Source: Piezodorus guildinii | Taxonomy: Eukaryota; Arthropoda; Insecta; Hemiptera; Pentatomidae | Length of the DNA stretch: 64,000 nt | Direction: 5' to 3' | Assembly (NCBI GenBank): GCA_023052935.1 | Contig: CM041295.1 | Location: 105,386,711-105,450,710, forward strand | The notes under the pieces: generated by a model | What the model was told of the DNA's origin: nothing | Seen by the model: the letters and a program-made list of their open reading frames with translations, nothing else | The model's database searches: none | Position numbers and translations under genes: made by a program | Part shown: piece after piece, positions 44,710 through 55,500 of the stretch | Layout of the letters: every line of letters begins with the position of its first letter | Numbering within the stretch: the stretch's first letter is position 1

Positions 44710-47700
44710 TTTTTTTATAACTTTATTTCTTTATCCACACCTGTTTATACTACATATAACAATCAGTGGATTGTCTGTCCGAATTAAAATAAAAAGTGGC
44801 ATGTCAGGCATGAGGAAGATGACAATACCCAGTGGTATCTCTTCCATGGCATGTTTTAATTCAAAAGATTATAGAAGATCTCTCATCCATGACCTTTTCA
44901 ATCTTCTCCTGATGTTGTGGGGCATATTGGTTGTTGCCATTTGTTCTATGAGTGGGTTATAATGTCCTAGTAATTTGTTGTGAAATCGAGAGTAGTGAGT
45001 TCGTATGTATTCGCTGACGGTAGGCATGTGTAAGTCTGTATGTAAAGTTGTGTTTGAAACATACCAAGGTGCTTGCGTAATTCGTCTAAGTATTTTTGAC
45101 TGAAAAGTTTGAAGTCTTTGTATATGAGTCTTTTTTGCAGCTCCGAAAATTTGAGAGGCGTATGACCATATTGGTTTTAGTAAGTATGTGTAGGTGGCAA
45201 GTTTCTGTCTTAATTTTAGTTTTGATTGTCGTCTGAGTAGTGTGTGCAGCAGTCTACTTCTTTGGTTTAGCGTCTTTCGTTTTTTCTTAATGTGCGGGCC
45301 CCAAGTCATTCTCCTGTCAAAAGTTAGTCCAAGGTAGTTGACACTTTCTGTTTGTAGTATTGGTATATTATCGATGTACACTGGTGGGCAGGTTTCACGT
45401 CTTAGTGTAAATGTCATATGTTGGCATTTGTCATAGTTTAGTCTTGTTTTCCACAACTTGCACCAATCCTGTACTTTTTGTAAGTGATGTTGTATAGTCA
45501 GTGAGGCTTGAGTATGATCTTCATGTTTTGATAAGATTGCAGTGTCGTCTGCGTATGTTGCCGTCAGGATGTTTGAACTGTCTGGTATGTCGTGCGAGTA
45601 TAATATATATAGCAGTGGTGCAAGTATTGAACCTTGGGGCACACCTGCCAGCATTGGTCTTATTGAAGAAGTTTCTGTACCTTGTCGGACGGAGAAAAAT
45701 CTGTCAGAGAGAAATGATTGAATAATAAGAAAGTATGTGTGTGGTAGTATCTTTTTGAGTTTAAACAGGAGACCCTGGTGCCAGACTCTGTCAAATGCTT
45801 GAGCTACGTCCAGGAATACACCTGTTGCATATAATTTTTGCTCAAGCGCAGTTGAAATGAAATCAGTCACTCTTTGTAGTTGATGTGTTGTGGAGTGGAA
45901 TTTTCTAAATCCAAATTGATGATCGGGTATTATTTGATTATCACCTAGTATGTCTATTAATCTTTTGTATAATAATTTTTCGAATATTTTGGAGTAAATA
46001 GAAAGCAAACTAATTGGGCGGTAGGAAGAGGGGTTGTTTTTGTCCTTGTTTGGTTTATTAATCATGGAAATGTAAGAGTATTTCCATTGAATTGGAAATT
46101 TTGTAGTCCTAAGTATTGCATTATAAATAGTCGTGAGAAACACTAGAGCCTTTTTTGGCATTTGCTGGAGTGCTACAGTATTTACAAGGTCGTGGCCAGG
46201 AGCTTTCTTTTTTTGTAAGTCTTTAATGTGTTCTGCGACCTGTGATGGAGTGAAGGAAGGAGGAGGCAATGAGAGCTGTAGTGGAATGTCTAAGATTTTG
46301 AGTACAAATTCGTCGTGTTCTTTATTAGTGTCATCAGTATGTGGTGTGAAAACAGATAAAAGATGGTCAGCAGAGTTCAGATTTTTCTTCATCCGACACG
46401 GCCCAGGAACCGTCTTCTCTCCTTAAAGGAGCCGACACCGTGCGATGCTTTAAGACGTTTTTTGTGTCTCCATAAGCTTCCATCATCAGTTCCTAAATTT
46501 TCAATGTAAGATTCATAAGTAGTTCTGTTGAATTTTTGTATCTTTCGTTTCAGTTCATTGTTAAGTTTGTTAAATGTCCGTTTGTCTGATGGTAATCTGT
46601 TTGTTTGCCACACTTTACGAGCTCTTCTCTTTGCTCTGATCAGGTCCCTTATGTATTGTGGGTAGCAAGGTAAGTTCGTTGCATGTTTGTTGCTGGGTTG
46701 AGGTGAAGACCACGCTGCATTCTGTACAGACTTGGTGAAGACATCAACAGCCATCTCAAGTTCTTTCTCTGTTTTCAGCGATAAAGGAATTGAAATAAGA
46801 GATTCTAAGTACACTCTGTAGAAATCCCAGTCCATATTTTTCTGAGCGAGTGATGGTCTTTTATGTACTTCTGAGGGTTCATCATGAAGAATCAGGTGTA
46901 CTAAGGAGTGATCAGAGCAAAGATCGAAGCCAGTTTTAACAGTGTGAGGTACAGTTCTAAGTCCTTTAGTTATAAAAAAGTCAAGTAAGTCAGGAGTTTT
47001 GTGTAGAGAATTTGGCCAGTATGTAGGGGTATTTGGGGAGATGGTGTCCAATGAAAGATTTTGGAGGACACTTAACAGATTTCCTCCTCGTGTGGTGCAG
47101 AGCCGGGAACCCCAGTTGTAGTGTTTGGCGTTAAAATCGCCTCCAGCGATAAAGCATCTCCCTAATAGTTTAAAAAAGTCAGAAAACATTGTTGGTGTCA
47201 AAACGTACCTTGGCGGACAGTACACAGCTGCAAGAGTGATAGTGTGGTGCTGAGTGTAAAGTGTGGTGCCTGTTGATTGTATTATCGGTGAGGTGGGTAG
47301 TTCTACAGAGTTATGTTTAAGAACTGCTCTGATCAGTATAGCCGTTCCACCATGTGCTGTCTTGTCAGGGTGGTCTGTTCTGTACATAATGTAACCTGGA
47401 ATGTAAAATTTTGAACGTGGCGTTAAGTGAGTTTCAGTTATTAGTGCTACATCTGTCCTATTTTCATGCAAATATAAGTCAAGCTCAGTTTTATGTTGGT
47501 TAAGTCTGTAAGCGTTCCAAAGGAGTATTGACAAGGTACCCACTGTTAATTGACTAGGGTCCATATGATGTGCACCACACTTGTGAAATCTGTGATAAAT
47601 GTTGGAGAATACTGAAAAGGGGGTGGATAAGATTATTAAGTTCTCTGATTATGTCTACCATTTGGGAAGAACTACTTACAGTTGGAGGTACCTGCCTGGT

Positions 47701-48409
47701 AATACCTTTTCCCATACCTGACAGTATTGGTTGCTGTTGAGGTCCAGAGCTAAATCTCGGTTGTGCTGGCAGAGGGTGCTTCTGAGGTCCAGAGCTGGTT
47801 TCTGGTTGTGCTGGCACATGATTTTGCGGAGTTAGAGGATACTGAAGAGGTAAAGAGTACTGAGGAGGCGGTGCATACTGAAGGGGCGAAGGTTGCTGCG
47901 GCGGTGGAGGGTAGTGGGATGGCTGACTGGGGTCGGGAAGTCTTCTGAGCGATGAGGCATCTGCGCTGGTTGAATGTGTGTTGGTCGTTGGAACTGTCTT
48001 CTGGCATTTCTAAGGTCCCTTAAAGTTTGACAGCCCTTATAGTTTGCTGGGTGTTCTCCACCACAGTTAGCACACTTAGCTGGGGTGTCTCTCGGCTTGG
48101 TGCAGGTAGTGCTAACATGATTAAGACCACATCTAACACACCTCGGTGGATGGTTACAGTATGATCTTGTGTGACCGTACTGCTGGCACCTTAAGCACTG
48201 TGGGATGGTTCTCTTTTTTCGAGGTTCTTCAATTTTTATTCGAGAGTAATAAATATACTCGATTTCAAATATTTTTTCGTTAAATGATGACTTTGTGATG
48301 TCCACAAAGAACATCGGTAATGGTGTTTTAAATCGAGAAATTACATTTGTTACGTTCGTAACTTCGTATCCCAATTCCTTGAATTCGTTTTTTAATATTT
48401 CTTTGTACT
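44710..48409 (-). mobile_element. Jockey-like LINE, 5'-truncated, with 12 bp target duplication
   Basis: It is bounded by TCAAGTACATTT at 44698-44709 and 48410-48421. The minus-strand 3' end has AATAAAG and a short poly(A). It carries an ORF1 with three zinc knuckles and an ORF2 with endonuclease and RT. The first readable Met of ORF1 falls in the target duplication, so the 5' end of ORF1 is missing. It splits copies C and D of the YIF1 exon series. Small frame breaks are present in both ORFs. Confidence 0.92.
44869..47564 (-). pseudogene. Jockey-like LINE ORF2: endonuclease and reverse transcriptase, frameshifted once
   Basis: The first frame (47564-46389) has the endonuclease: ITETHL, YCPPR, GGDFNAKH and CSDHSLV. 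The second (46392-44869) has RT motif A FLDVAQAFDRVWH, motif B AGVPQGSILAP and motif C YADDTAIL, then the C-terminal region RRITQAPWYVSN. The frames meet in a disturbed stretch of about 50 bases near 46390-46440. Otherwise all catalytic residues are present. The start overlaps the end of ORF1 (ATGGACC at 47564), usual for Jockey elements. Confidence 0.9.
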
Positions 48410-48419
48410 TCAAGTACAT
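47554..48419 (-). pseudogene. Jockey-like LINE ORF1: PRE_C2HC domain and three zinc knuckles, broken
   Basis: Frame 48419-47832 holds a PRE_C2HC-like region (PLPMFFVDITKSS) and knuckles CLRCQQYGHTRSYC, CVRCGLNHVSTTC and CANCGGEHPANYKGC. A frameshift near 47835 moves the proline/glutamine-rich C-terminus to frame 47817-47554, which ends with a leucine-rich helix (DIIRELNNLIHPLFSILQ). It binds RNA in the LINE particle. The N-terminus is lost by 5' truncation. Confidence 0.88.
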
Positions 48420-48431
48420 TTAATTCTCAGT

Positions 48432-48574
48432 TTAATGAATCACTTGTAATAAGCTACCACATCTGAAGAACATGGCAGAAAACAAGTGATACAACAAAAT
48501 ACTGTTTTCTTCTTTATTATAAAACTTTGAGCTGGTCCTAAATCAGCTATCACTCTCCCTGGTCAAGTTTTAGC
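48432..48574 (-). pseudogene. decayed YIF1 terminal exon (copy C)
   Basis: It aligns with copies A and B but has an acceptor changed from CAG to CCG, a stop in the fourth codon, and a deletion over the WWLSS segment. It is not usable as an exon. Confidence 0.8.
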
Positions 48575-48861
48575 CGGAAATAAATAAACATAAATTACAC
48601 TAAATGTTTTTGCTGTGTTTAACAGGAAGAGCTGGTTAATTAATAAGGGCTTCTAATACAGACTAATACTTATGAATGGGTGGTAGTTGAATGATGAGTG
48701 CTGTGGGGCTTTTCTTTTTCTTTTTTTTTTTTTTTTTAAAGGATTTTCCTAAAATCAGGGCATATTTAACAACATCATTTATAACAAAATTATTTATTTA
48801 CTATAATACAAAATTAATTATTTAGGTTATTTGGTGATTGAAGTACATTCAAGTTCTCATT

Positions 48862-49017
48862 TTAATGAAGGGATTTTAATAAGCTACTTGATAGCCACCA
48901 CATCTCGAAGAGATGGCAGAAAGTAAAAGATACAATTATGTATTGCTTTTTCCTATAATCAAGGCAATTTTTGGTCAGTTCATAATCTGCGATCAATCTC
49001 CATTTAAAAGTTTTTAC
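48862..49017 (-). CDS. Yif1: YIF1 alternative terminal exon (copy B)
   Basis: An acceptor TTTATTTCAG precedes an in-phase 51-codon exon (VKTFKWRLIADYELTKNCLD ... to SLLKSLH) and stop. It has its own AATAAA (48793-48798, minus) 64 bases after the stop. Against copy A it has 17 amino-acid and 8 silent codon differences and no frame break. It codes the last transmembrane segment. If spliced to the exon at 51555 instead of copy A it gives a YIF1 with a different C-terminus. Confidence 0.7.
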   Translation of the reverse strand, partial: VKTFKWRLIADYELTKNCLDYRKKQYIIVSFTFCHLFEMWWLSSSLLKSLH

Positions 49018-49386
49018 CTGAAATAAACAAACAAAAATGATGTACAATTTTTATCTAAGTTTGATTGAATAAAATTATAAGCTAGTTAAAAACTAAAAGC
49101 TTCTAATATAGGAGATTTATAAATTATGGATGGGTGATAGTTGAACGTTAAGTGCTGAGGGGTTTCTTCTTTTTTCATTTTTCTTTCTGTCAACGTTTTA
49201 GAGCAGGAAAGCACTAATCATGGATTGTGGTGTTGTAGGTTTTGTTTATTTTTTATTACTATAAAAAGGTATTCCTAAAGTCAGGGTATATTTAAAAACA
49301 TCATTGATAACAAAATTATTTATTAATTTAAATACAAAACAATTTAGTAAGGTAATATTGTAAATGAAGTACATTTAATTCTCATT

Positions 49387-49542
49387 TTAATGAATCGCTT
49401 GTAATAAGCTACTTGATAGCCACCACATCTGGAAGACATGGCAGAAAGCAAGTGATACAAGAAAATATTGTTTTCTTCTATAATCAAGGCCACTTTGAGT
49501 GAGTCCGAAATCAGCCATCAATCTCCATTTTAAAGTTTTAAC
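49387..49542 (-). CDS. Yif1: YIF1 terminal exon (copy A)
   Basis: The acceptor TTTATTTCAG ends at 49543; 51 codons (VKTLKWRLMADFGLTQSGLD ... SSLLQAIH) and TAA follow. AATAAA lies at 49319-49324 (minus), 63 bases after the stop. It is the copy nearest the preceding exon. Confidence 0.8.
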   Translation of the reverse strand, partial: VKTLKWRLMADFGLTQSGLDYRRKQYFLVSLAFCHVFQMWWLSSSLLQAIH

Positions 49543-52500
49543 CTGAAATAAATAAACAAAAATGATACACTTTTTTCTGTTCTTAGTAGAATAGAATTAT
49601 TATCTAGTTAACTACTCAGGGCTTCTAAAACAGGAGATTCACAAATTATCAATCAACTGGTGGTACTTGAATGATAAGTGCTGAGGGGCTTTTTCTATCC
49701 CTTTTCATTTTTCCACCCGTCTACTTTTTAGGGCAGGGAAGCCTTAGTCTATCCTAGCCGGTTATGTTGGTTCTTGGCAGATGTCAGGTTCCTTTAATCT
49801 TGATTTTCCAGACATGGGGACATAGTTTACCCTTGCAGATGGCAGAGGTTCCATTACCTTCATTCGATTACAGTGTCTTCATTTATTCTCCAATAAATGT
49901 CCAAACCATCTAGCTGAAGTTGAAGGAGAATATATCTTCATGCAGGGAAACAGGATGGATTTTTGTATGGATAACACTAATGTTCATTAATTCAAGTGAT
50001 TGGAGAAGAACTGTTTTATAATGAAAATAGTTCTTGAAAGAGGTCTTATACCAATATTTTAAAGGTAAACATGGCAAAACTTTATAGGTCATTTTTCCTT
50101 ATGGACTTGGAGGTATTCACATTCCAGTATCGCACTCATTAATGCTCACATATTGTTTTTTCTGATTAAGTTGATGAGAAAAATGGTAATAAATCAAAAG
50201 ACACAAATCACACAATGGGAAAATGTTATTTACAATTAACCATCTTGAGGAGACAAAAACGTGTGCCTTCTTCATAACAACCTGACCGCAAAACTATAGT
50301 TAAACAATTTAAGGGACAATCAATTAGTGACTACATAATCTTTAGTTATTGAAATAAAAATCAATAAATGAATTATTTGACACAGTTGAAAGAATGTAAA
50401 ACAAACCAAAATGTTAATAATAAAATATGGATGGAATATTTAGTAAGTTAGCTGCATCAATAGAGAGAAAAGACTTTCTCCTCCTTGAGGGTAAGCTACT
50501 TCCACAGGTATCTTGGTTAACTTGTTTGATTATGTAGCTGTAATGCCAGGCTTCCTCTAGGTGGTAAATCACAAACACTGTGATGATCTATATTAATGGC
50601 ATTCCATGCCAAACCCATAAAGTACTAAAATCACTATTCACAGACGGCAGAGCATTTTCTACTTCAAGTTTCAGATTGGACACAATCACTAATAGACTGA
50701 CCATACCATTAAAAACATGGAAACATTTTTTAATAAATGGAAAATTAGAATTTAAACTACAAAACTTAAAAAGAGTTTTGTATGTAAACAATATGCTCAT
50801 ATCTTAGTAAAATGAGATAAATATCTGGGATTGGAAATGGATAAAGACTGCTTTTACTCATCACACTGATTATGTGTGTAGTAAAACCAACAGAACTCAG
50901 TGTTTTATAAACCCATATTTTAGTATAAATTACAAATTAAATGTATCAAACAAATTATTATTATATAAAGCCTGCCCATGACCAATCCTAACTGATGCTT
51001 GACTGATATTCATATTCAGCTATATGTGCAAATCTAATTATAAATATTGCAAATATTCTAAAATAGGCGCTTAAGAATCAGTGGAAATTATACATATAAC
51101 ACTAAAATCAAAATTACGTATACAGAATTGGAAGTACCTTTTATTAAATAATATATCATCAAACTAGTAAACAATTCTTTTCCAAGTATAAGTAAAATAA
51201 AAATTATTTTACATAAGATAATGGTGATGATACAAAAAATAGACAAGAGGGTATGTTCATAAAATAACTAAGCCTGTATTACTGTGAGATAAAAAAATTT
51301 TCCCTTCAGAAATAAGGAAATTTTTATGTGTTTTTTTTAATCTTTCATTTTTAATGAGAATGCTTGTTTCCCATGTTTGTGTTGTGTAATTTAAATTAAG
51401 AGACTGGTTTATTTCGGTACAGGATTTAAAAAAAAGTTGGATGCTACCAAATACTGAAATAAAGTAAAAATATAAACTATAAATAAAATAATAAAATTAA
51501 TATCAGTAACTATTCAAGTCTTCAAGATAGATGAATAGTAAAAGTATAACTTACTGTAAAGTATCCCATTGATAAACAACTGTACAAAAGGCCTAGCCAA
51601 TAAGCTAAGTAGTATGACGAAACTCCCGAAAGTATAATGATATTTATCCTGAAAAATAAAAAAATAATTATGAAAGTCAACCTCAATTGTTTGTTATTAT
51701 CAACCCTTAAGTAATGTTATAGACAAGGGTGACCATAATAACTAAGATCAAATAAGATAACACAAACACTTCAGTATAGGAGCAAAAGGGGTTGATACTT
51801 AAATAATTTATAATCTAAGGGATAATATAAAATAATACGAGATTGATAGTGACAGCTAAGGATGTTAATGTTTCTGGGGATCTCGGGGCAAAACTAAAAC
51901 CAATGCTTAACTGCTTTATATGGTTCATCATTGGGATATCCAGAGACACCTCTTTTTATGAAGATTTGAAGTGGCTTTACCCTTCCTTCTGCCGTAAGTA
52001 CTTTCTGGCATCCATCTTCTACCAAGTTATCCGATCCCGGCCTGGTGTTCGTTTTACATCTCGGATCTGCTTAAATCCTCCGTTCGTTCCCGTAAGACCC
52101 ACTCACGGGCTTCTGATCTGTATGTAACGTCCTATCGATCCACAGCTTTCTATAGATCATTCTTAATCCGATCTGCATTCCTTTCAATATCTGGGATTCC
52201 CAAAATCTTTCAACATTTAAATCCCGTCTATTCAGCCATTTCCTATCAATTCAATTCCCAAATAATCAATTTAATTCTATTGTTTTCAATTATTTTACTC
52301 TAAGACACCAGTCTTAAGTTCACTTTTTATTTCCTGTTATATCATTTTGAAGGGACTTGTCCCAGAATAAATAAAGCATTATTATTGTTATTAATCAGCA
52401 GTTCGTGTCTCTCAAGACATTGATGAGACCGGTTGGACATACAAGTGATCACATATATAAATACTAATATAAGAAGTTAATACTTAATTACAATATTGTT

Positions 52501-55500
52501 TGCTTTACCCTTTTAGCATTTATATTGTGTTGATTTACTTTTATCAAATAAGTATTTCCACATATAATATTTGCAAAGAAATAACTAGAAAGGAGAATCT
52601 AATTTTCTTTGAGAGGAAGGTTCTGCTTAAAATATTTGGAGCTGTGAAGATTGACTAAGTATGAATATGTCAGACAAACCAGGAAGTCAAATCTACTTTA
52701 GCAACCAGCTAAAATGGCTGAAAAGGACCTGCCAAAGAAAATAAAAAGAAATAATGGGATGTATAAAAAATTACTGTTTTTTGGCGAAATATTTGTATTA
52801 TTATTTCTTAGATATAAAATACTATTAATACTCAAAAGTATAGTTCACTTTTATCACCATCATTAGCGAATTGAGAAATATAGCATTTCCAAGTCAATCG
52901 TAACCTTTTCCAAGTCAAATATAACTTTTTCCATTTCAAATGTAACCTTTTCCATTTCAAATGTAAGCCTTTCCATTTCAAATGTAACCTGTTCCATTTC
53001 AAATGTAAGCCTTTCCATTTCAAATGTAACCCTTTCCAAAACAAATATAAAAATTTTCATTTCAAATGTCACCTTTTTCAAATCAATTGAAACTCTTTTC
53101 TTCACTTCTAGCCCTTAATATTCCGTTTTATTTATTTATTTATTGAAAAATAATTAGTTTAATTAAAATTATGACTTTTATAATAATTATGGCATATCCT
53201 ATCGACATTTTTTTTTTTTTTTTAGATATTTGATATCAAGTACTGTTTTTTAAACGAGCTAATATTTTTAAAAATTAATTATCCTCAATTTAGTTTTGAG
53301 ATGGTTATTGATTTTCATTTTTAAGAGGGGAGGGGAGGTTATTAGGATTAATTAATGTGTTTTCGGGAATTATAATTATGTTTTTCGAGCTGTATTTTTT
53401 TATCGCTCAGGTGCATGTTAACTCGCATTTACTTTTATTGATATAGGGGTTGATAATTATGTTTTCAGGTCTTATATTGGGTTGTTTCACATGAAATGTC
53501 CGTTTTTAAAGTTTCTGAATTACATAAAGGATTTTGCAGGTCTCTGTTGTTTTCTTCCGAATGTTTACATATTTAAAGTAAACAGTTACTAATCCTCTAC
53601 CTTTGTATTATAAACATTAGCTTCCCAATCAAATACCCACTTTTTAGTATACCTCCAAATATGAACATGGAAACACGCGATTTTTGGGTAATATTTTTGC
53701 ACGAGTTTAATCTCGGCCATTCAGCAGCTGAGGCCGCTAGAAATATTTGCAAGGCGTTTGGGGAAGGGAGTGTTAATGAACGGACCATTCTCCATTGGTT
53801 TGCTAAGTTTTCATCTGGGGATACCGACTTGGAAAACTTGCCCCGAGGAAGACCTCCGTCCATAATAGACAACGATGTCCTCAAACATACAGTAGAAGGA
53901 TACCACTACCAAACAACAGTTAAAGGACTCTCAGCACAACTAAATGTAAGTGCATCTACCGTTTCCAGGCATTTAAAGTGTATTGGGAAAGTAAAAAAGT
54001 TCAATACATGGGTACCTCATGATCACATGAGCGGCAGCAAGACCCCATGTTTCAAAACATACCGTGCAAAAATTGAAAGAACTGGGCTATGAAGTTCTTC
54101 CGCACCCACCATATTCTCCCGAATTGCTTCCAACATATTACCACCTGTTCAGGAATTTAGACAACTTCGTCAAAGGAAAACTTTTTGAAAATGATGATCA
54201 AGTGAAAAGTGCGTTTTCAGATTTTGTTTCACTTCAAAGCTCAGAGTTTTTCAGTTCAGGGATAAAAAAGTTGGTGTCACATTGGAAAAAATATGTAGAA
54301 AAAGAAGGTAAATACTTAAAATAAAATTATCTTGTTTTCATATCGTATTTTTAATAAAAATCCTTTACCTTCATGAGACACAACCCAATAGTAACATTTT
54401 ATTTTTGTATTGCTATAGGGATTGATAATTGTGCTTTCGGTTCTTGTGATTAAGTTTTTCAACAGTATTTTTTATCGCTCATGCTTATTTTAAGTAAAAT
54501 TTACTTTTCGTGTGTTTTATTGATATAGGGGTTGATAATTGTGTTTTGGGATCCTATGATTACGTTTTTTTGAGTTTTATTTTTTTATCACTCCCACACA
54601 TTTTAACTCAAATTTACTTTTATATTTTTTATTGTTATAGGGGTTTGAACAAAGGGTTTAGCAGTAAATTTTAGTTAATAAGAGCGTGAGTGTTATAAAA
54701 TACTGTTGAAAAACTTAATCACAAGAACCGAAAACACAATTATCAATCCCTATAGCAATAAAAAATATTAAAATTAAATTATATTTATGATGTGCAGGAG
54801 CAATAAAAAAATAAAACGCTACTATAAGACCCAAAAACATAATTATCAACCCCTATATCAATAAAAAAAAGTAAAAGTAAATGCGAGTTAACATGCATGC
54901 GAGCGATAAAAAATACAGCTCAAAAAACGTAATTATAATACCCGAAAACACATTAATTAATAATAATGATGATTTAATAAGGATTTTCTAAAGGAACTAA
55001 ATTACACATTAAGTTTTATTCCAAATCATATTAAAACATTTTATTTCATAACTTTAATATGATGTTATTAATATATTAAAAAAACAATTCTAGATTTTAA
55101 TGCAAAAAGAATCAAATTAGTTAGTTTAATAATACAGTAATGAGAGATTTTTGCGCTTCCTGTAAAATTTCCTAGAATGGATATAGTACCTTATAGAAAT
55201 CAACATCTCAATAGTCAATACCATTCATTGGGATAACTGTCAAAGAACTCATGGATTTAAATTTCAACTTCCACAAAATTATAAAAAAATTTCCCTTGAA
55301 GAAAATGGGACATGGCTTAAAACAAGTAGTAACCTAATGTCGAGGTCTGGACTATATGGTAGACGTGGCTTGAGTTCGAACCAATGAAGTTATTTTTTTT
55401 TATTGGTTTGAGGGGAAGTGTGATAAAAATAGTTGTTTTGTTGGAAAAACTCCTTTTTGGTTGCTTATAGCAGGATGATGCTCAGACAACTTTGTACGCA

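Larger units (their letters stand above)
44325..49760 (-). repeat. tandem array of a unit carrying the YIF1 terminal exon
   Basis: Four units of about 440-525 bp each consist of an exon copy, its 3' splice site, and flank with AATAAA-type signal. Exon starts are at 49542, 49017, 48574 and 44357; subtracting the inserted LINE, the last spacing is about 505. The flank between copies is well conserved, for example AAATACAAAACAATTTAGTAAGG in two units. They arose by tandem duplication within the YIF1 3' region. Confidence 0.85.
53345..54965. mobile_element. foldback element with internal sub-repeats
   Basis: ATTAATTAATGTGTTTTCGG at the left (53350) is mirrored at 54960, and the arms match over 200 bases. 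Within the arms, ATAGGGGTTGATAATTnTGT recurs every 100-120 bases: plus sense near 53440, 54416, 54525, 54637 and reverse sense near 54740 and 54850. No ORF of its own. It is interrupted by a mariner copy. Confidence 0.85.

Noticed and set aside
50580..50807. Plus-strand 75-codon frame
   Set aside because: Open on both strands over the same stretch and without domain; not supportable as a gene.
52832..53105. Minus-strand frames giving repeated HLKWK or VTFEME peptides
   Set aside because: Translation of an 18-21 bp tandem repeat in two frames at a transposon end; no start or gene context.
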